A stretch of DNA of 64,000 nt from Ferdinandcohnia sp047246645 (GTDB lineage Bacteria > Bacillota > Bacilli > Bacillales > Bacillaceae_L), in assembly GCF_047246645.1 (NCBI RefSeq), contig NZ_JBFOKR010000013.1:62001-126000 (forward strand). Reading direction: 5' to 3'. The stretch's first letter is position 1. Each line of letters begins with the position of its first letter. Of the stretch, positions 9,029-17,505 are shown piece by piece. The notes below the pieces were generated by a model, which did no database searches, had not been told where the DNA came from, and was given only the letters and a program-made list of their open reading frames with translations. A program made the position numbers and the translations under genes.

Positions 9029-9081
9029 TTGTCATCGCTCCCTTAATGAGTTATTTCATACTCATTGTATTTGAGCGCACT

Positions 9082-9110
9082 TTTATAAGTCATGGGAGTA
9101 ACTCCTACAA
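9082..9110 (-). promoter_or_regulatory. SigA-type promoter of the two-component operon
   Basis: On the minus strand TTGTAG (9105-9110), a 17-bp spacer, then TATAAA (9082-9087). A palindrome GGAGTTACTCC lies within the spacer and could be an operator. The transcript would start about 45 bp upstream of the membrane protein gene. Confidence 0.65.
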
Positions 9111-9168
9111 AAAGTCCTATCTTTACTCCTAAAATCTTTATAGTACATATTACTTTAAAACATAATAG

Positions 9169-9204
9169 AAAAGACCCGTTTCTATATAAAGAAACGGGTC
9201 TTTT
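9169..9204. terminator. Strong bidirectional terminator beside tRNA-Arg
   Basis: A perfect 14-bp stem (9169-9182 with 9191-9204, core GACCCGTTTC/GAAACGGGTC) with A and T tails on both sides. It ends the tRNA transcript on the minus strand. Confidence 0.85.
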
Positions 9205-9210
9205 TGTATA

Positions 9211-9282
9211 CGCCCTCGGCAGGATTCGAACCCACGATAAGAGAACCGGAATCTCTTGTGCTATCCACTACACTACGAGGGC
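9211..9282 (-). tRNA. tRNA-Arg (anticodon CCG)
   Basis: Reading the minus strand, a 72-nt cloverleaf folds. The acceptor stem is GCCCTCG/CGAGGGC. The D-arm is GTGT/GCAC. The anticodon stem AGAGA/TCTCT encloses the loop TTCCGGT, with anticodon CCG reading CGG. The T-loop is TTCGAAT and the discriminator base is G. CCA is not encoded. A single tRNA-Arg near clpP is also found in B. subtilis (trnQ-Arg). Confidence 0.95.
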
Positions 9283-9309
9283 AAAATTGAAATGCGTATG
9301 CTTTTTTAA

Positions 9310-9464
9310 GAGGAACATCGACTAAAGTCCGCCACGTCCTGTGGCAACGTCGATGTCAGCACATCCTGTGCAAGTCCGACAAGCGCTGGAACCCCGACGA
9401 GGAGGCTATTGCCGCCGCAGGAGGGGTGAAGCGACCTCGAGGGGCTAGGCGCAGAAGCTGGACA
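9310..9464. repeat. GC-rich palindromic intergenic repeat element
   Basis: A 155-bp island of much higher GC than its flanks, with nested stems. ATCGAC/GTCGAT encloses GCCAC-gtcct-GTGGC; then come GCAC-atcct-GTGC and a CCTCGAGG palindrome. It has no open frame. Similar GC-rich palindromic sequences recur between genes in several Bacillaceae, which I state from memory. No second copy exists in this window. The remaining gap (9283-9309 and 9465-9679) shows nothing else that I can identify. Confidence 0.6.
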
Positions 9465-9679
9465 TATATAACTTTATAATTTTTGCATACATATATACTA
9501 ATTTAATACTACAAACTGCACTCACAATTATATTCGAGAATTCACTCCATTGCAAGTTGCATGTTTTAAATCCATAAGATAAGGGTATGATGGAATACGT
9601 ATGATTTTTTTCTTTTCCGTATATCAGTTATCATTGGATTAGAAGATATTGAATAGAATAATTTTAGTAAAGCGAAATG

Positions 9680-9709
9680 TTTGACCTTTACTGACCTTAA
9701 TTGTATGAT
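9680..9709 (+). promoter_or_regulatory. clpP promoter with overlapping CtsR box
   Basis: TTGACC (9681-9686), a 17-bp spacer and TATGAT (9704-9709) form a SigA-type promoter. The heptad repeat TTTGACC-TTTAC-TGACCTT (9680-9698) matches the CtsR operator in reverse (AGGTCA..GGTCAAA) and covers the -35 region. CtsR repression of clpP under non-stress conditions is established in Bacillus. Confidence 0.88.
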
Positions 9710-9763
9710 GGAAATACATAGTAAGTTAATTTTGACATATAAAGGATAAGGGAGGAAGTAATA

Positions 9764-10354
9764 ATGAACTTAATACCTACAGTCATTGAACAAACAAATC
9801 GCGGAGAGCGCGCATATGACATTTACTCACGTCTTTTAAAAGACCGTATCATCATGCTAGGAAGTGCAATTGATGATAATGTTGCAAACTCAATCGTTTC
9901 TCAGTTATTATTCTTAGCGGCTGAGGATTCTGAAAAAGATATTTCTATATACATTAACAGCCCAGGTGGATCTATCACAGCTGGTATGGCAATCTACGAT
10001 ACAATGCAATTCATTAAACCAAAAGTATCAACCATTTGTATCGGTATGGCTGCTTCAATGGGTGCATTCCTATTAGCTGCTGGTGAAAAGGGTAAACGTT
10101 TTGCACTACCAAACAGTGAAGTGATGATTCACCAACCACTTGGCGGTGCTCAAGGGCAAGCAACTGAAATTGAAATTGCTGCAAAGCGTATTCTTTTCTT
10201 ACGTGATAAATTAAATCGTATCTTAGCTGATCGTACAGGTCAACCATTAGAAGTTATCGAAAAAGATACTGATCGTGATAACTTCATGACTGCTGAAAAA
10301 GCACTTGAATATGGTTTAATTGATAAAGTAATGTTCCCAACAGATAATAAGTAA
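9764..10354 (+). CDS. clpP: ATP-dependent Clp protease proteolytic subunit
   Basis: Serine peptidase that forms the tetradecameric chamber working with ClpC, ClpX and ClpE. The product has 196 residues, typical. The catalytic serine is in GMAASMGAF (about residue 98), the histidine in MIHQPLGG (about 123), and the aspartate about 50 residues later in EKDTDRDNFM. GGGAGG precedes the ATG by 9 bases. The gene is monocistronic, between a CtsR-controlled promoter and a strong terminator. Confidence 0.98.
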   Translation: MNLIPTVIEQTNRGERAYDIYSRLLKDRIIMLGSAIDDNVANSIVSQLLFLAAEDSEKDISIYINSPGGSITAGMAIYDTMQFIKPKVSTICIGMAASMGAFLLAAGEKGKRFALPNSEVMIHQPLGGAQGQATEIEIAAKRILFLRDKLNRILADRTGQPLEVIEKDTDRDNFMTAEKALEYGLIDKVMFPTDNK

Positions 10355-10363
10355 TAGCAACAA

Positions 10364-10400
10364 AAAATCCTCTCACTCTTATTCGTGAGAGGATTTTCTT
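10364..10400. terminator. Bidirectional terminator between clpP and crh
   Basis: AAAATCCTCTCAC (10364-10376) pairs with GTGAGAGGATTTT (10385-10397). It serves clpP on the plus strand and the crh operon on the minus strand. Confidence 0.88.
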
Positions 10401-10656
10401 ATGCTTCTTTTTGAACAAATGCAGTTAAAGCTTCAACTGCTGCTTCTTCATCATGACCTTCTGCTATTAATGTAACAGATGAACCTGAGCTGACTGCTAA
10501 ACTCATTAACCCCATGATGCTTTTAGCGTTTACCTTTTTTCCGTCTTTTTCTAAGAAGATATCAGCATTGAATTTATTTGCTTCTTGAACAAATAATGCT
10601 GCCGGACGTGCTTGTAAACCAGTCCTTAAACCAACTTCCACCTTTTTCTCAACCAT
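10399..10656 (-). CDS. crh: HPr-like catabolite repression protein Crh
   Basis: An 85-residue HPr paralogue. The phosphotransfer histidine of HPr is replaced by glutamine (GLQARPA, Q15), which is diagnostic of Crh. The regulatory serine S46 is kept (NAKSIMGLMS). HprK phosphorylates S46 so that Crh-P can act as a CcpA cofactor; hprK is also in this window. It lies last after the yvcI-rapZ-yvcK-whiA block, the B. subtilis order. Confidence 0.96.
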   Translation of the reverse strand: MVEKKVEVGLRTGLQARPAALFVQEANKFNADIFLEKDGKKVNAKSIMGLMSLAVSSGSSVTLIAEGHDEEAAVEALTAFVQKEA

Positions 10657-10804
10657 TTTTCTTCCTCCTCGTTTTTCTCAAGCTTTTCTTGTGGTTTGTT
10701 TTTTGTAAACTTAGAGTGTTTCCTTGTATACGTATATAACACCGTTAAGGTTTCATTTCTTTTTTATGATAGCGTTTTAATTTATTGTAAAAAAGAGACT
10801 AAGC

Positions 10805-11746
10805 TTAATAGCTTAGTTGTCCAGAACGTAGCTTTTCTGCAATCTCGTCAATTTTTCGCAAACGGTGATTGATTCCTGACTTACTGATTTTCCCCGATGA
10901 AACCATTTCACCAAGTTCTTTAAGCGTTACATCTTGGTAGGCAACTCGTAATTCAGCAATTTCACGTAGTTTATCAGGTAATATTCCTAAACCAACTGTT
11001 TCATCGATATAACGAATATTTTCTACCTGTCTAATAGAAGCACCAATTGTTTTATTTAAGTTCGCAGTTTCACAATTCACTAATCGGTTTACTGAGTTTC
11101 TCATATCGCGAACGATACGCACATCTTCAAAGCGAAGTAATGCCTGGTGTGCTCCGATTACGTTTAGAAATTCAGTAATCTTTTCTGCCTCTTTTAAATA
11201 AGTGATATATCCTTTTTTGCGCTCTAATGTTTTGGCATTTAGGTCAAAGATATTCATTAACTCGCAAAGAGAATCATTGTGCTCCTTATAAGAGGAATAG
11301 ATTTCAAGATGATATGATGACGTTTCTGGATTGTTTACTGACCCACCGGCAAGAAATGCACCTCTTAAGTATGAACGTTTACAGCATTTTTTCGTAAGCA
11401 AATCGGATGAGATTTCCTGACGTAACGAAAAGCCTTCGAAAATCTTTAAATCTTCTAAAATACCTCTGGCATTTTCAATTAAACGTACAATGTATACATT
11501 GTTTTTCTTTAACCTCATTTTTTTACGAACTAACAACTCTACTCCTACATTGTAGCATTTTTTAAGTAAAGTATAAATTCTTCTCGCAATAGCAGCGTTT
11601 TCTGTTTGTATATCAACTACTACTTTTTGATTGGAAAAGGAAAGTGCGCCATTCATTCGGATTAAAGCAGAAAGTTCAGCTTTTGTACAGCAATCCTTTA
11701 TGTCTAAGTTTGTTAATTCTTTTTTGGTCTCTGATGCAAATGACAC
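10805..11746 (-). CDS. whiA: WhiA-family DNA-binding protein
   Basis: The product has 313 residues. An N-terminal LAGLIDADG-like domain (about 1-215, with RGAFLAGGSVNNPE) is followed by a C-terminal helix-turn-helix with ELGEMVSSGKISKSGINHRLRKI. WhiA affects cell division and chromosome segregation in B. subtilis. The start codon is GTG (MSFASETKKEL), behind a GGGGGGAGAAG-like site. It follows yvcK by 29 bp in a conserved operon. Confidence 0.95.
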   Translation of the reverse strand: MSFASETKKELTNLDIKDCCTKAELSALIRMNGALSFSNQKVVVDIQTENAAIARRIYTLLKKCYNVGVELLVRKKMRLKKNNVYIVRLIENARGILEDLKIFEGFSLRQEISSDLLTKKCCKRSYLRGAFLAGGSVNNPETSSYHLEIYSSYKEHNDSLCELMNIFDLNAKTLERKKGYITYLKEAEKITEFLNVIGAHQALLRFEDVRIVRDMRNSVNRLVNCETANLNKTIGASIRQVENIRYIDETVGLGILPDKLREIAELRVAYQDVTLKELGEMVSSGKISKSGINHRLRKIDEIAEKLRSGQLSY

Positions 11747-11775
11747 AGCTTCTCCCCCCTTTTTATAACAGACAT

Positions 11776-12738
11776 TTATTTTTTGGGCAGCAAGTCATAT
11801 AACAACGACGCCACCTTAGTGGTATCGTGTCGAATAACTCCATCTTCATATGAAATAATTTTATCATGAATAATGGTTAGCCCCATAGCAGATAGCCTTT
11901 CTGTATCGTAATACACAGGCTTTGCTAATTCCTTGGCATATTTTTCTTTAATATGTTCTGGAACTTCTTCATCATTTACAAGAATTGTATTTATAAACGC
12001 GAGCCCCATATGATCATATAGAGCTTGAACATGATCGCTTGCTGTGAAGTCTAAGGTCTCCCCCGCTTGAGTCATCACGTTACAAATATAAATTTTCTTG
12101 GCCTTTGCCTTCTTTACCTCTTCTCCAATTTTCGGAACAAGGAGGTTTGGCAAGATACTTGTATATAAACTTCCTGGCCCTAGGACAAGCAGGTCTGCCT
12201 GTCGAATGGCGTTAATCGTTTCAGACAAAGGTTCAATATCGTCAGGAGTTAAAAATACTCGCTTAATTCTTTTTCCGGAATAAGGGATCTTTGATTCACC
12301 AGAGACAACAGAGCCATCCTCCATTTCAGCATGTAGAACAACACTCTTGTTAGCAGCTGGGAGTACTTTTCCTCTTACTTTTAACACCTTGCTCATCTCA
12401 CCGATTGCGTGAACAAAATCTCCAGTTATTGTTGTCATGGCAGCCAAAATTAGATTTCCTAAAGAATGACCGGATAATCCATTTCCTCCAGCGAACCGAT
12501 GTTGAAATAGATCTTCAATAAGCGGTTCTACATCAGAAAGTGCTGCTAATACATTACGTATATCTCCTGGTGGTGGGATATCCATTTCATCTCGTAGTCT
12601 ACCAGAACTGCCACCGTCATCTGCAACCGTTACGATTGCAGTGATATCAACTGGTTGAAATTTCAACCCACGTAAAAGAACAGAAAGTCCTGTTCCACCA
12701 CCGATGATGACAATCTTAGGTTGTTTAGGTTCAGACAT
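11776..12738 (-). CDS. yvcK: Gluconeogenesis factor YvcK/GlmR
   Basis: A UDP-sugar-binding protein of the CofD-like family, needed on gluconeogenic carbon sources and for cell-wall precursor supply. GGGTGLSVLLRGLK (about residues 13-26) and DDGGSSGRLRDE are conserved. ATG at 12738 overlaps the rapZ stop codon by one base (TGATG); a GTG three bases earlier is possible. It sits between rapZ and whiA as in B. subtilis. Confidence 0.95.
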   Translation of the reverse strand: MSEPKQPKIVIIGGGTGLSVLLRGLKFQPVDITAIVTVADDGGSSGRLRDEMDIPPPGDIRNVLAALSDVEPLIEDLFQHRFAGGNGLSGHSLGNLILAAMTTITGDFVHAIGEMSKVLKVRGKVLPAANKSVVLHAEMEDGSVVSGESKIPYSGKRIKRVFLTPDDIEPLSETINAIRQADLLVLGPGSLYTSILPNLLVPKIGEEVKKAKAKKIYICNVMTQAGETLDFTASDHVQALYDHMGLAFINTILVNDEEVPEHIKEKYAKELAKPVYYDTERLSAMGLTIIHDKIISYEDGVIRHDTTKVASLLYDLLPKK

Positions 12739-13628
12739 CACTTTCTTTCCTTTCGCCTTTCAATATCTCGGTGGGATACGTGGGTTTCATATTCACCCTT
12801 GAAATAATTTGCAAAGTATTCAGCAAGAGTAACTGAACGATGTTGACCACCAGTACATCCAATCCCTATAACAAGCTGGCTTTTACCTTCACGTTTATAT
12901 TGAGGAAGCATAAATGTTAGTAAATCAGTAACTTTTTCAATAAATTTATTTGTCTCATTCCATTTTAATACATAGCTTGAGACATCTTCATCTAACCCTG
13001 TTTTAGGTCTCATTGCTTCAATGTAATGAGGATTAGGCAGGAATCTAACGTCAAAAACCAGGTCAGCATCAATCGGAATTCCATACTTAAATCCAAACGA
13101 CATCACATTCACTGAAAATGTTGGACGGGAATGTGAAGCAAATTGCTTTAGTATTTTTTCTCGAAGATCGCGAGGTTTTAAATCAGATGTATCATAAATG
13201 TATTGCGCTCTACCCTTTAATTCATCAAGTATTTCTCTTTCATTTTGAATACCTTCTAAAGGTGAACCCGTTGGAGCCAGCGGATGGGAACGTCTTGTTT
13301 CCTTGTATCTAGTAACAAGCGTAGAGTCCTTCGCGTCTAGGAAAAGGATTTGTGGTGTAATCCAAGATTTTTCAGATAGATCATCAAGTGATTCGAATAA
13401 GCTATCAAAAAATTCTCTACCTCGCAGATCCATAACGAGTGCTACTTTATTCATTTTGCCACCTGATTCTTTCATAAGTTCCAAAAACTTAGGTAGTAAG
13501 GTTGGTGGCAGATTATCTACACAAAAGTAGCCTAAATCTTCAAAGCTTTGAATCGCAACTGTTTTTCCCGCACCAGACATACCTGTTATAATGACTAATT
13601 GAATTTCACTAGTTGAGCCTGTACTCAT
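12738..13628 (-). CDS. rapZ: RNase adapter/nucleotide-binding protein RapZ (YvcJ)
   Basis: A P-loop protein of 296 residues with GMSGAGKT near residues 15-22. A C-terminal domain contains GIGCTGGQHRSVTLAE and ends SHRDIERRKERK. In E. coli RapZ binds small RNAs that control glmS. In B. subtilis YvcJ binds nucleotides and affects competence. It is coupled to yvcK by one-base overlap and follows yvcI by 18 bp. Confidence 0.95.
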   Translation of the reverse strand: MSTGSTSEIQLVIITGMSGAGKTVAIQSFEDLGYFCVDNLPPTLLPKFLELMKESGGKMNKVALVMDLRGREFFDSLFESLDDLSEKSWITPQILFLDAKDSTLVTRYKETRRSHPLAPTGSPLEGIQNEREILDELKGRAQYIYDTSDLKPRDLREKILKQFASHSRPTFSVNVMSFGFKYGIPIDADLVFDVRFLPNPHYIEAMRPKTGLDEDVSSYVLKWNETNKFIEKVTDLLTFMLPQYKREGKSQLVIGIGCTGGQHRSVTLAEYFANYFKGEYETHVSHRDIERRKERK

Positions 13629-13646
13629 TCTTTCTCCCCCTTACTC

Positions 13647-14114
13647 CTAACTCGGATCTAACCGATATGACAATAATTCAAAATCAGGTGTGTATGTAAA
13701 TGTACCATATATGATTCCTGAACCTTTCAACACATAATCTAAAATGTGAAAGTCTCCAGGTGCCATTGGTAAGGATGAGATATCTGTAACATCATGCCAT
13801 TGAAGAATACCTTCCTCACATTCATCTACATTTTCACCTTCATATTCTGTTGCTAAAAAGGAAAACATCATCCACTCGGAGGTGATTTTGTCTCCATCTT
13901 TTATGATAAAAGTAAAAATACCCTTTATGTTTGGATTTTTTAAGTAAATACCGGTTTCTTCCCGATATTCTCGAATACACGAATCCCGGATAGATTCACC
14001 GATTTCCATCTTGCCACCAGGGGCAACCCACCACCCACGTCGTGGTTTTTGTAACAATAAAACTTTATTATCTTTCCGTAACACGCAGTTAGTAACTCTC
14101 TGCACACTATTCAC
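13647..14114 (-). CDS. yvcI: Nudix hydrolase YvcI
   Basis: A 155-residue Nudix protein with a complete Nudix box near residues 34-56: GGKMEIGE..REYREETGI. It should hydrolyse a nucleoside diphosphate derivative. B. subtilis YvcI has been linked to RNA 5'-end pyrophosphohydrolysis and nucleotide clean-up, but the substrate here is uncertain. The start is GTG at 14114. It is the first gene of the yvcI-rapZ-yvcK-whiA-crh block. In B. subtilis trxB lies directly upstream; here a 21-kb cluster separates them. Confidence 0.92.
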   Translation of the reverse strand: MNSVQRVTNCVLRKDNKVLLLQKPRRGWWVAPGGKMEIGESIRDSCIREYREETGIYLKNPNIKGIFTFIIKDGDKITSEWMMFSFLATEYEGENVDECEEGILQWHDVTDISSLPMAPGDFHILDYVLKGSGIIYGTFTYTPDFELLSYRLDPS

Positions 14115-14164
14115 CCCAAGTCGGCTTGCACGTAACGACCGTTTGTAAGCATTCTATTGTTATT

Positions 14165-14193
14165 ATTATACTATTTCTCAAAGGTAGTCACAA
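14165..14193 (-). promoter_or_regulatory. SigA-type promoter of yvcI operon
   Basis: On the minus strand TTGTGA (14188-14193), a 17-bp spacer and TATAAT (14165-14170). It lies about 50 bp upstream of the yvcI start. Confidence 0.75.
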
Positions 14194-14296
14194 CGAACAA
14201 GATTTTCTTATTTTATTCTATGGCATTGTCGTATCTTACATATGTAAATAAGGGTTGAAATATGAAAAAGGATTTTTTCTAAGAGGCAAAAAAAGG

Positions 14297-14321
14297 GGGC
14301 ACAGAGGATGTATCTGTGCCC
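14297..14321 (-). terminator. Terminator of the gabT-gabD transcript
   Basis: GGGCACAG pairs with CTGTGCCC. On the minus strand the stem is followed by CCTTTTTTT. It lies 240 bp past the gabD stop. The rest of 14194-14561 is AT-rich and shows nothing else. Confidence 0.75.
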
Positions 14322-14561
14322 AAAAGAAATCTATTTTATAAAAAGGGGGTCAATTACTATCTTTATAATACTGGAAGAATATTTCACTCGTGTTACAACA
14401 GGGTTAAATACAAATTACGAAAATAGGCTGGCGTTTACAATTGCCTCTCAAAGCCTTGAAACAATTGATTTATAGGTCTTTTAACCCCTTTGAAAATGGT
14501 GCAAAATGTCTATAGAATTTGTTTGGACATTATATTTTTTAAATGTAATTTACTTTCAGTC

Positions 14562-15992
14562 TTAAAAAGCAATTGAAATGTATTTCACTTCTATATATTC
14601 ATCAATTCCGTAGTGACCGCCTTCTCTTCCTAAGCCACTTTCTTTGAACCCACCAAATGGTGCCTGGGCAACAGAAGGTAGGCCGTCATTGAGGCCGACA
14701 ATTCCATACTCAAGTTGTTCAGAAATACGTATCGCTTTTCCGATATTCTCAGTAAATACATATGCAGCCAGGCCATATTGTGAGTTGTTTGCTCGTTGTA
14801 TTGCTTCTTCTTCTGTTCTAAATGTAGTGATTGGTGCAAGTGGACCAAAGGTTTCCTCTTTCATACAGAGCATTTCATCAGTAACATTCACAAGAACAGT
14901 TGGTTCGTGGTAATAACCTTCTTGGTCGTGAAGTCTGTTTCCTCCATACATAATACCAGCGCCTTTTGAAACTGCATCTTCAATATGTTCTGTTACTTTT
15001 TCAAGTGCTGCCTGATCAATTAATGGACCGATATCAATACCTTCGTCTAAACCGTTACCTACCTGTAGACCCGCAACAGCCTTTTGGAATTTTTCCTGGA
15101 AAGAATCAGCAACAGATTCATGAACATAAATTCGGTTTGTGCAGATGCACGTTTGCCCTGCATTTCTAAACTTTGAACCTACAACCCCTTCAACTGCTTT
15201 GTCCAGATTTGCATCGTCCATCACAATGAACGGCGCGTGTCCTCCAAGTTCAAGGGAGATTTTCTTAACTGTATCTGCAGCACCCTTCATTAAAAGCTTA
15301 CCAATCTCTGTAGAACCAGTGAACGTTATTTTTCTAACACGATTATCTTCAAGCCAGCTATCACCTATTGCACGAGCATTACCCGTAACAACATTAATAA
15401 CACCCTTAGGAATACCTGCTTCACCTGCTAGTTCTGCTAGTCGAATAGCAGTTAACGGTGTTTGTGAGGCCGGTTTCACTACAGCAGTACATCCAGCTGC
15501 AAGTGCAGGTCCTACCTTTCTTGTAATCATTGCCGCAGGGAAATTCCAAGGAGTTATCGCCGCAATTACCCCTACCGGTTGCTTATGAACTAGAATTCTT
15601 TTATTTGGATGAGAAGCCGGGATTGTTTCTCCATAGATTCGTTTTCCTTCTTCTGCGTACCAGGAGATAAAGCTATTGGCATACATAATTTCCCCTATCG
15701 CTTCCTTCAATGGCTTTCCTTGTTCCTCAGTCATCAAACGCCCAAGCTCTTCTTTATGTTCATCGACTAACTGATACCACTTCATCAGTAATTGCCCGCG
15801 TTCATTCGCCGTTTTAGCTGCCCACTCCTTAAAAGCTGCATGCGCTGCATCTACTGCTTTTTTCGCATCATCTCTTCCTCCTCTTGGAACAGTTGCAATG
15901 ACCTTTTTTGTTGCAGGATTAATTATTTCAATTTCTTCTCCAGATGTACTACCTACTTTTTCTCCGTTAATATACATAAAATGAGTTGGCAT
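14562..15992 (-). CDS. gabD: Succinate-semialdehyde dehydrogenase
   Basis: NAD(P)-dependent oxidation of succinate semialdehyde, the last step from GABA to succinate. The product has 476 residues. It shows TPWNFPAAM, the cofactor motif FTGSTEIGK, the catalytic glutamate in ELGGHAPFIV and the catalytic cysteine in GQTCICTNR. Start: AAAGGAGG lies 7 bases before the ATG at 15992 (MPTHFMYING); the frame extends 10 codons further without a better site. It follows gabT by 32 bp in one sigma-54-driven unit. A close paralogue is encoded at 28296-29720. Confidence 0.92.
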   Translation of the reverse strand: MPTHFMYINGEKVGSTSGEEIEIINPATKKVIATVPRGGRDDAKKAVDAAHAAFKEWAAKTANERGQLLMKWYQLVDEHKEELGRLMTEEQGKPLKEAIGEIMYANSFISWYAEEGKRIYGETIPASHPNKRILVHKQPVGVIAAITPWNFPAAMITRKVGPALAAGCTAVVKPASQTPLTAIRLAELAGEAGIPKGVINVVTGNARAIGDSWLEDNRVRKITFTGSTEIGKLLMKGAADTVKKISLELGGHAPFIVMDDANLDKAVEGVVGSKFRNAGQTCICTNRIYVHESVADSFQEKFQKAVAGLQVGNGLDEGIDIGPLIDQAALEKVTEHIEDAVSKGAGIMYGGNRLHDQEGYYHEPTVLVNVTDEMLCMKEETFGPLAPITTFRTEEEAIQRANNSQYGLAAYVFTENIGKAIRISEQLEYGIVGLNDGLPSVAQAPFGGFKESGLGREGGHYGIDEYIEVKYISIAF

Positions 15993-16024
15993 AAATAAGC
16001 CTCCTTTGTTTTTATTTTCCATTC

Positions 16025-17380
16025 TTATTGACTATTAATCTTTTGTTTTGATAAAACTACTTCTATTGATTGTTCTAATATTGCAAGCCCTTCAAAGAGC
16101 TGCTCATCCGTTATGACGATTGGCATAAGAAGTCGGAGAACGTTACTATAAACTCCTGCACTTAGTAACAAAAGCCCACGCTGGTTAGCTTCCTTAATAA
16201 TTTCATTTGTAAGTCCCTTTGCTGGAAGCTTTGATTTTCGGTCCTCTACGATTTCAATAGCACACATTGCTCCGAGTCCACGAATATCACCAACACATTC
16301 ATACTTATCATATAGATGCTGAAACTTTTCCATAACCAGTTTACCAATTTTTTCAGCTCTTGCGTTCAAATTTTCCTCTTCAATAATATCAATTACAGCC
16401 AGAGCAGCTTTGCATCCCAAAGGACTTCCACTATATGTACCTCCTAGCTCCCCGGGATCGGACTGATCCATAATTTCACTTCGTCCAATAACACCACTGA
16501 TTGGGAAACCGGCTCCTAATGACTTAGAAACAGTAATCATATCAGGGATTACATCAAAATGATCAATCGCAAAATAACGGCCTGTTCGTGAAAAACCTGT
16601 TTGAATTTCATCTGCAATAAATAAGATACCGTGCTCTTTACAGATTTGATAAACTCCTTGAACAAACTTCTTTCCTGGAACAATAAAGCCGCCTTCTCCT
16701 TGAACTGGCTCCATAACAACTGCCGCTATTGTTTCTGGTGCTACCTCTGTGATTAAGAAATTCCGAAATTCTTCAACCATAAAGTCCTCGTATTGTTCGA
16801 TTGATAGTCCTTCAGGTCGGCGATAATGGTAAGGATATGGAGCTTTATAGATTTCAGGTGCAAACGGACCAAACTCATATTTATATGGCTTCACCTTACT
16901 TGTCATTGTCATAGTGAGCAAAGTTCTGCCATGAAAGCCTTTAGAAAAGGATACTATTCCTTGTCTTTTGCTATATTTTCTTGCTATTTTTACCGCATTT
17001 TCAACTGCCTCAGCCCCGCTATTTTGAAGCAGAACTTTTTTATCATGGCCACCAGGTGCCAGTTTTGCTAGTTTTTCAGCCAATTCGATATAAGCTTCAT
17101 ACATCATAATATTAAACCCCGTATGAATGAATTGATCGACCTGTTCATGTAATGCTTTTTTTACTTTCGGATGACAATGTCCCACGTTAATCGTTCCAAT
17201 TGCTCCAACAAAGTCAATGAATGTGTTACCATCAACATCTTTAATAAGTGCACCTTCTGCTGATTGTGCAAATAGCGGAGTACCAAAACTGACTCCTTTC
17301 GGTACAGCTTGTTTCCTTCTTTCTAATAATTCTTCTGATTTTGTACCAGGTACATTTGTATGAATTGATGCAAAACTCAT
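16025..17380 (-). CDS. gabT: 4-aminobutyrate aminotransferase
   Basis: PLP-dependent class III aminotransferase, GABA to succinate semialdehyde. It shows QNSGAEAVENAVKIAR (phosphate-binding), FHGRTLLTMT, the aspartate in FIADEIQTGFSRTG and the PLP lysine in SKSLGAGFPISG. The chosen start is ATG at 17380 (MSFASIHTN), because AAAGGA lies 10 bases before it. A TTG at 17404 is in frame but has no ribosome site. A -24/-12 promoter lies 45-60 bp upstream. Confidence 0.93.
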   Translation of the reverse strand: MSFASIHTNVPGTKSEELLERRKQAVPKGVSFGTPLFAQSAEGALIKDVDGNTFIDFVGAIGTINVGHCHPKVKKALHEQVDQFIHTGFNIMMYEAYIELAEKLAKLAPGGHDKKVLLQNSGAEAVENAVKIARKYSKRQGIVSFSKGFHGRTLLTMTMTSKVKPYKYEFGPFAPEIYKAPYPYHYRRPEGLSIEQYEDFMVEEFRNFLITEVAPETIAAVVMEPVQGEGGFIVPGKKFVQGVYQICKEHGILFIADEIQTGFSRTGRYFAIDHFDVIPDMITVSKSLGAGFPISGVIGRSEIMDQSDPGELGGTYSGSPLGCKAALAVIDIIEEENLNARAEKIGKLVMEKFQHLYDKYECVGDIRGLGAMCAIEIVEDRKSKLPAKGLTNEIIKEANQRGLLLLSAGVYSNVLRLLMPIVITDEQLFEGLAILEQSIEVVLSKQKINSQ

Positions 17381-17424
17381 TATACGATCATCCTTTCTTA
17401 GCAATTGTTCAATAATATATATCT

Positions 17425-17440
17425 AGCAATATTTATGCCA
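17425..17440 (-). promoter_or_regulatory. Sigma-54 promoter of gabT-gabD
   Basis: On the minus strand TGGCATAAATATTGCT. GG at -24 and GC at -12 have the exact canonical spacing (TGGCA-N6-TTGCW, 16 bases). Confidence 0.88.
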
Positions 17441-17457
17441 AAAAAGAACTGAACGAC

Positions 17458-17494
17458 AAAAACTACTGACCTATTTTTAGTGTCAGTAGTTTTT
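17458..17494 (-). terminator. Terminator after the sigma-54 activator gene
   Basis: AAAAACTACTGAC (17458-17470) pairs with GTCAGTAGTTTTT (17482-17494). It separates the activator transcript from the gabT promoter. Confidence 0.85.
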
Positions 17495-17505
17495 ATTGTT
17501 TAATG

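Noticed and set aside
14429..14444. A ninth sigma-54-like element, TGGCGTTTACAATTGC, on the plus strand
   Set aside because: The GG-to-GC spacing is one base too long and it points into the 3' end of the minus-strand gabD gene with no gene to drive.
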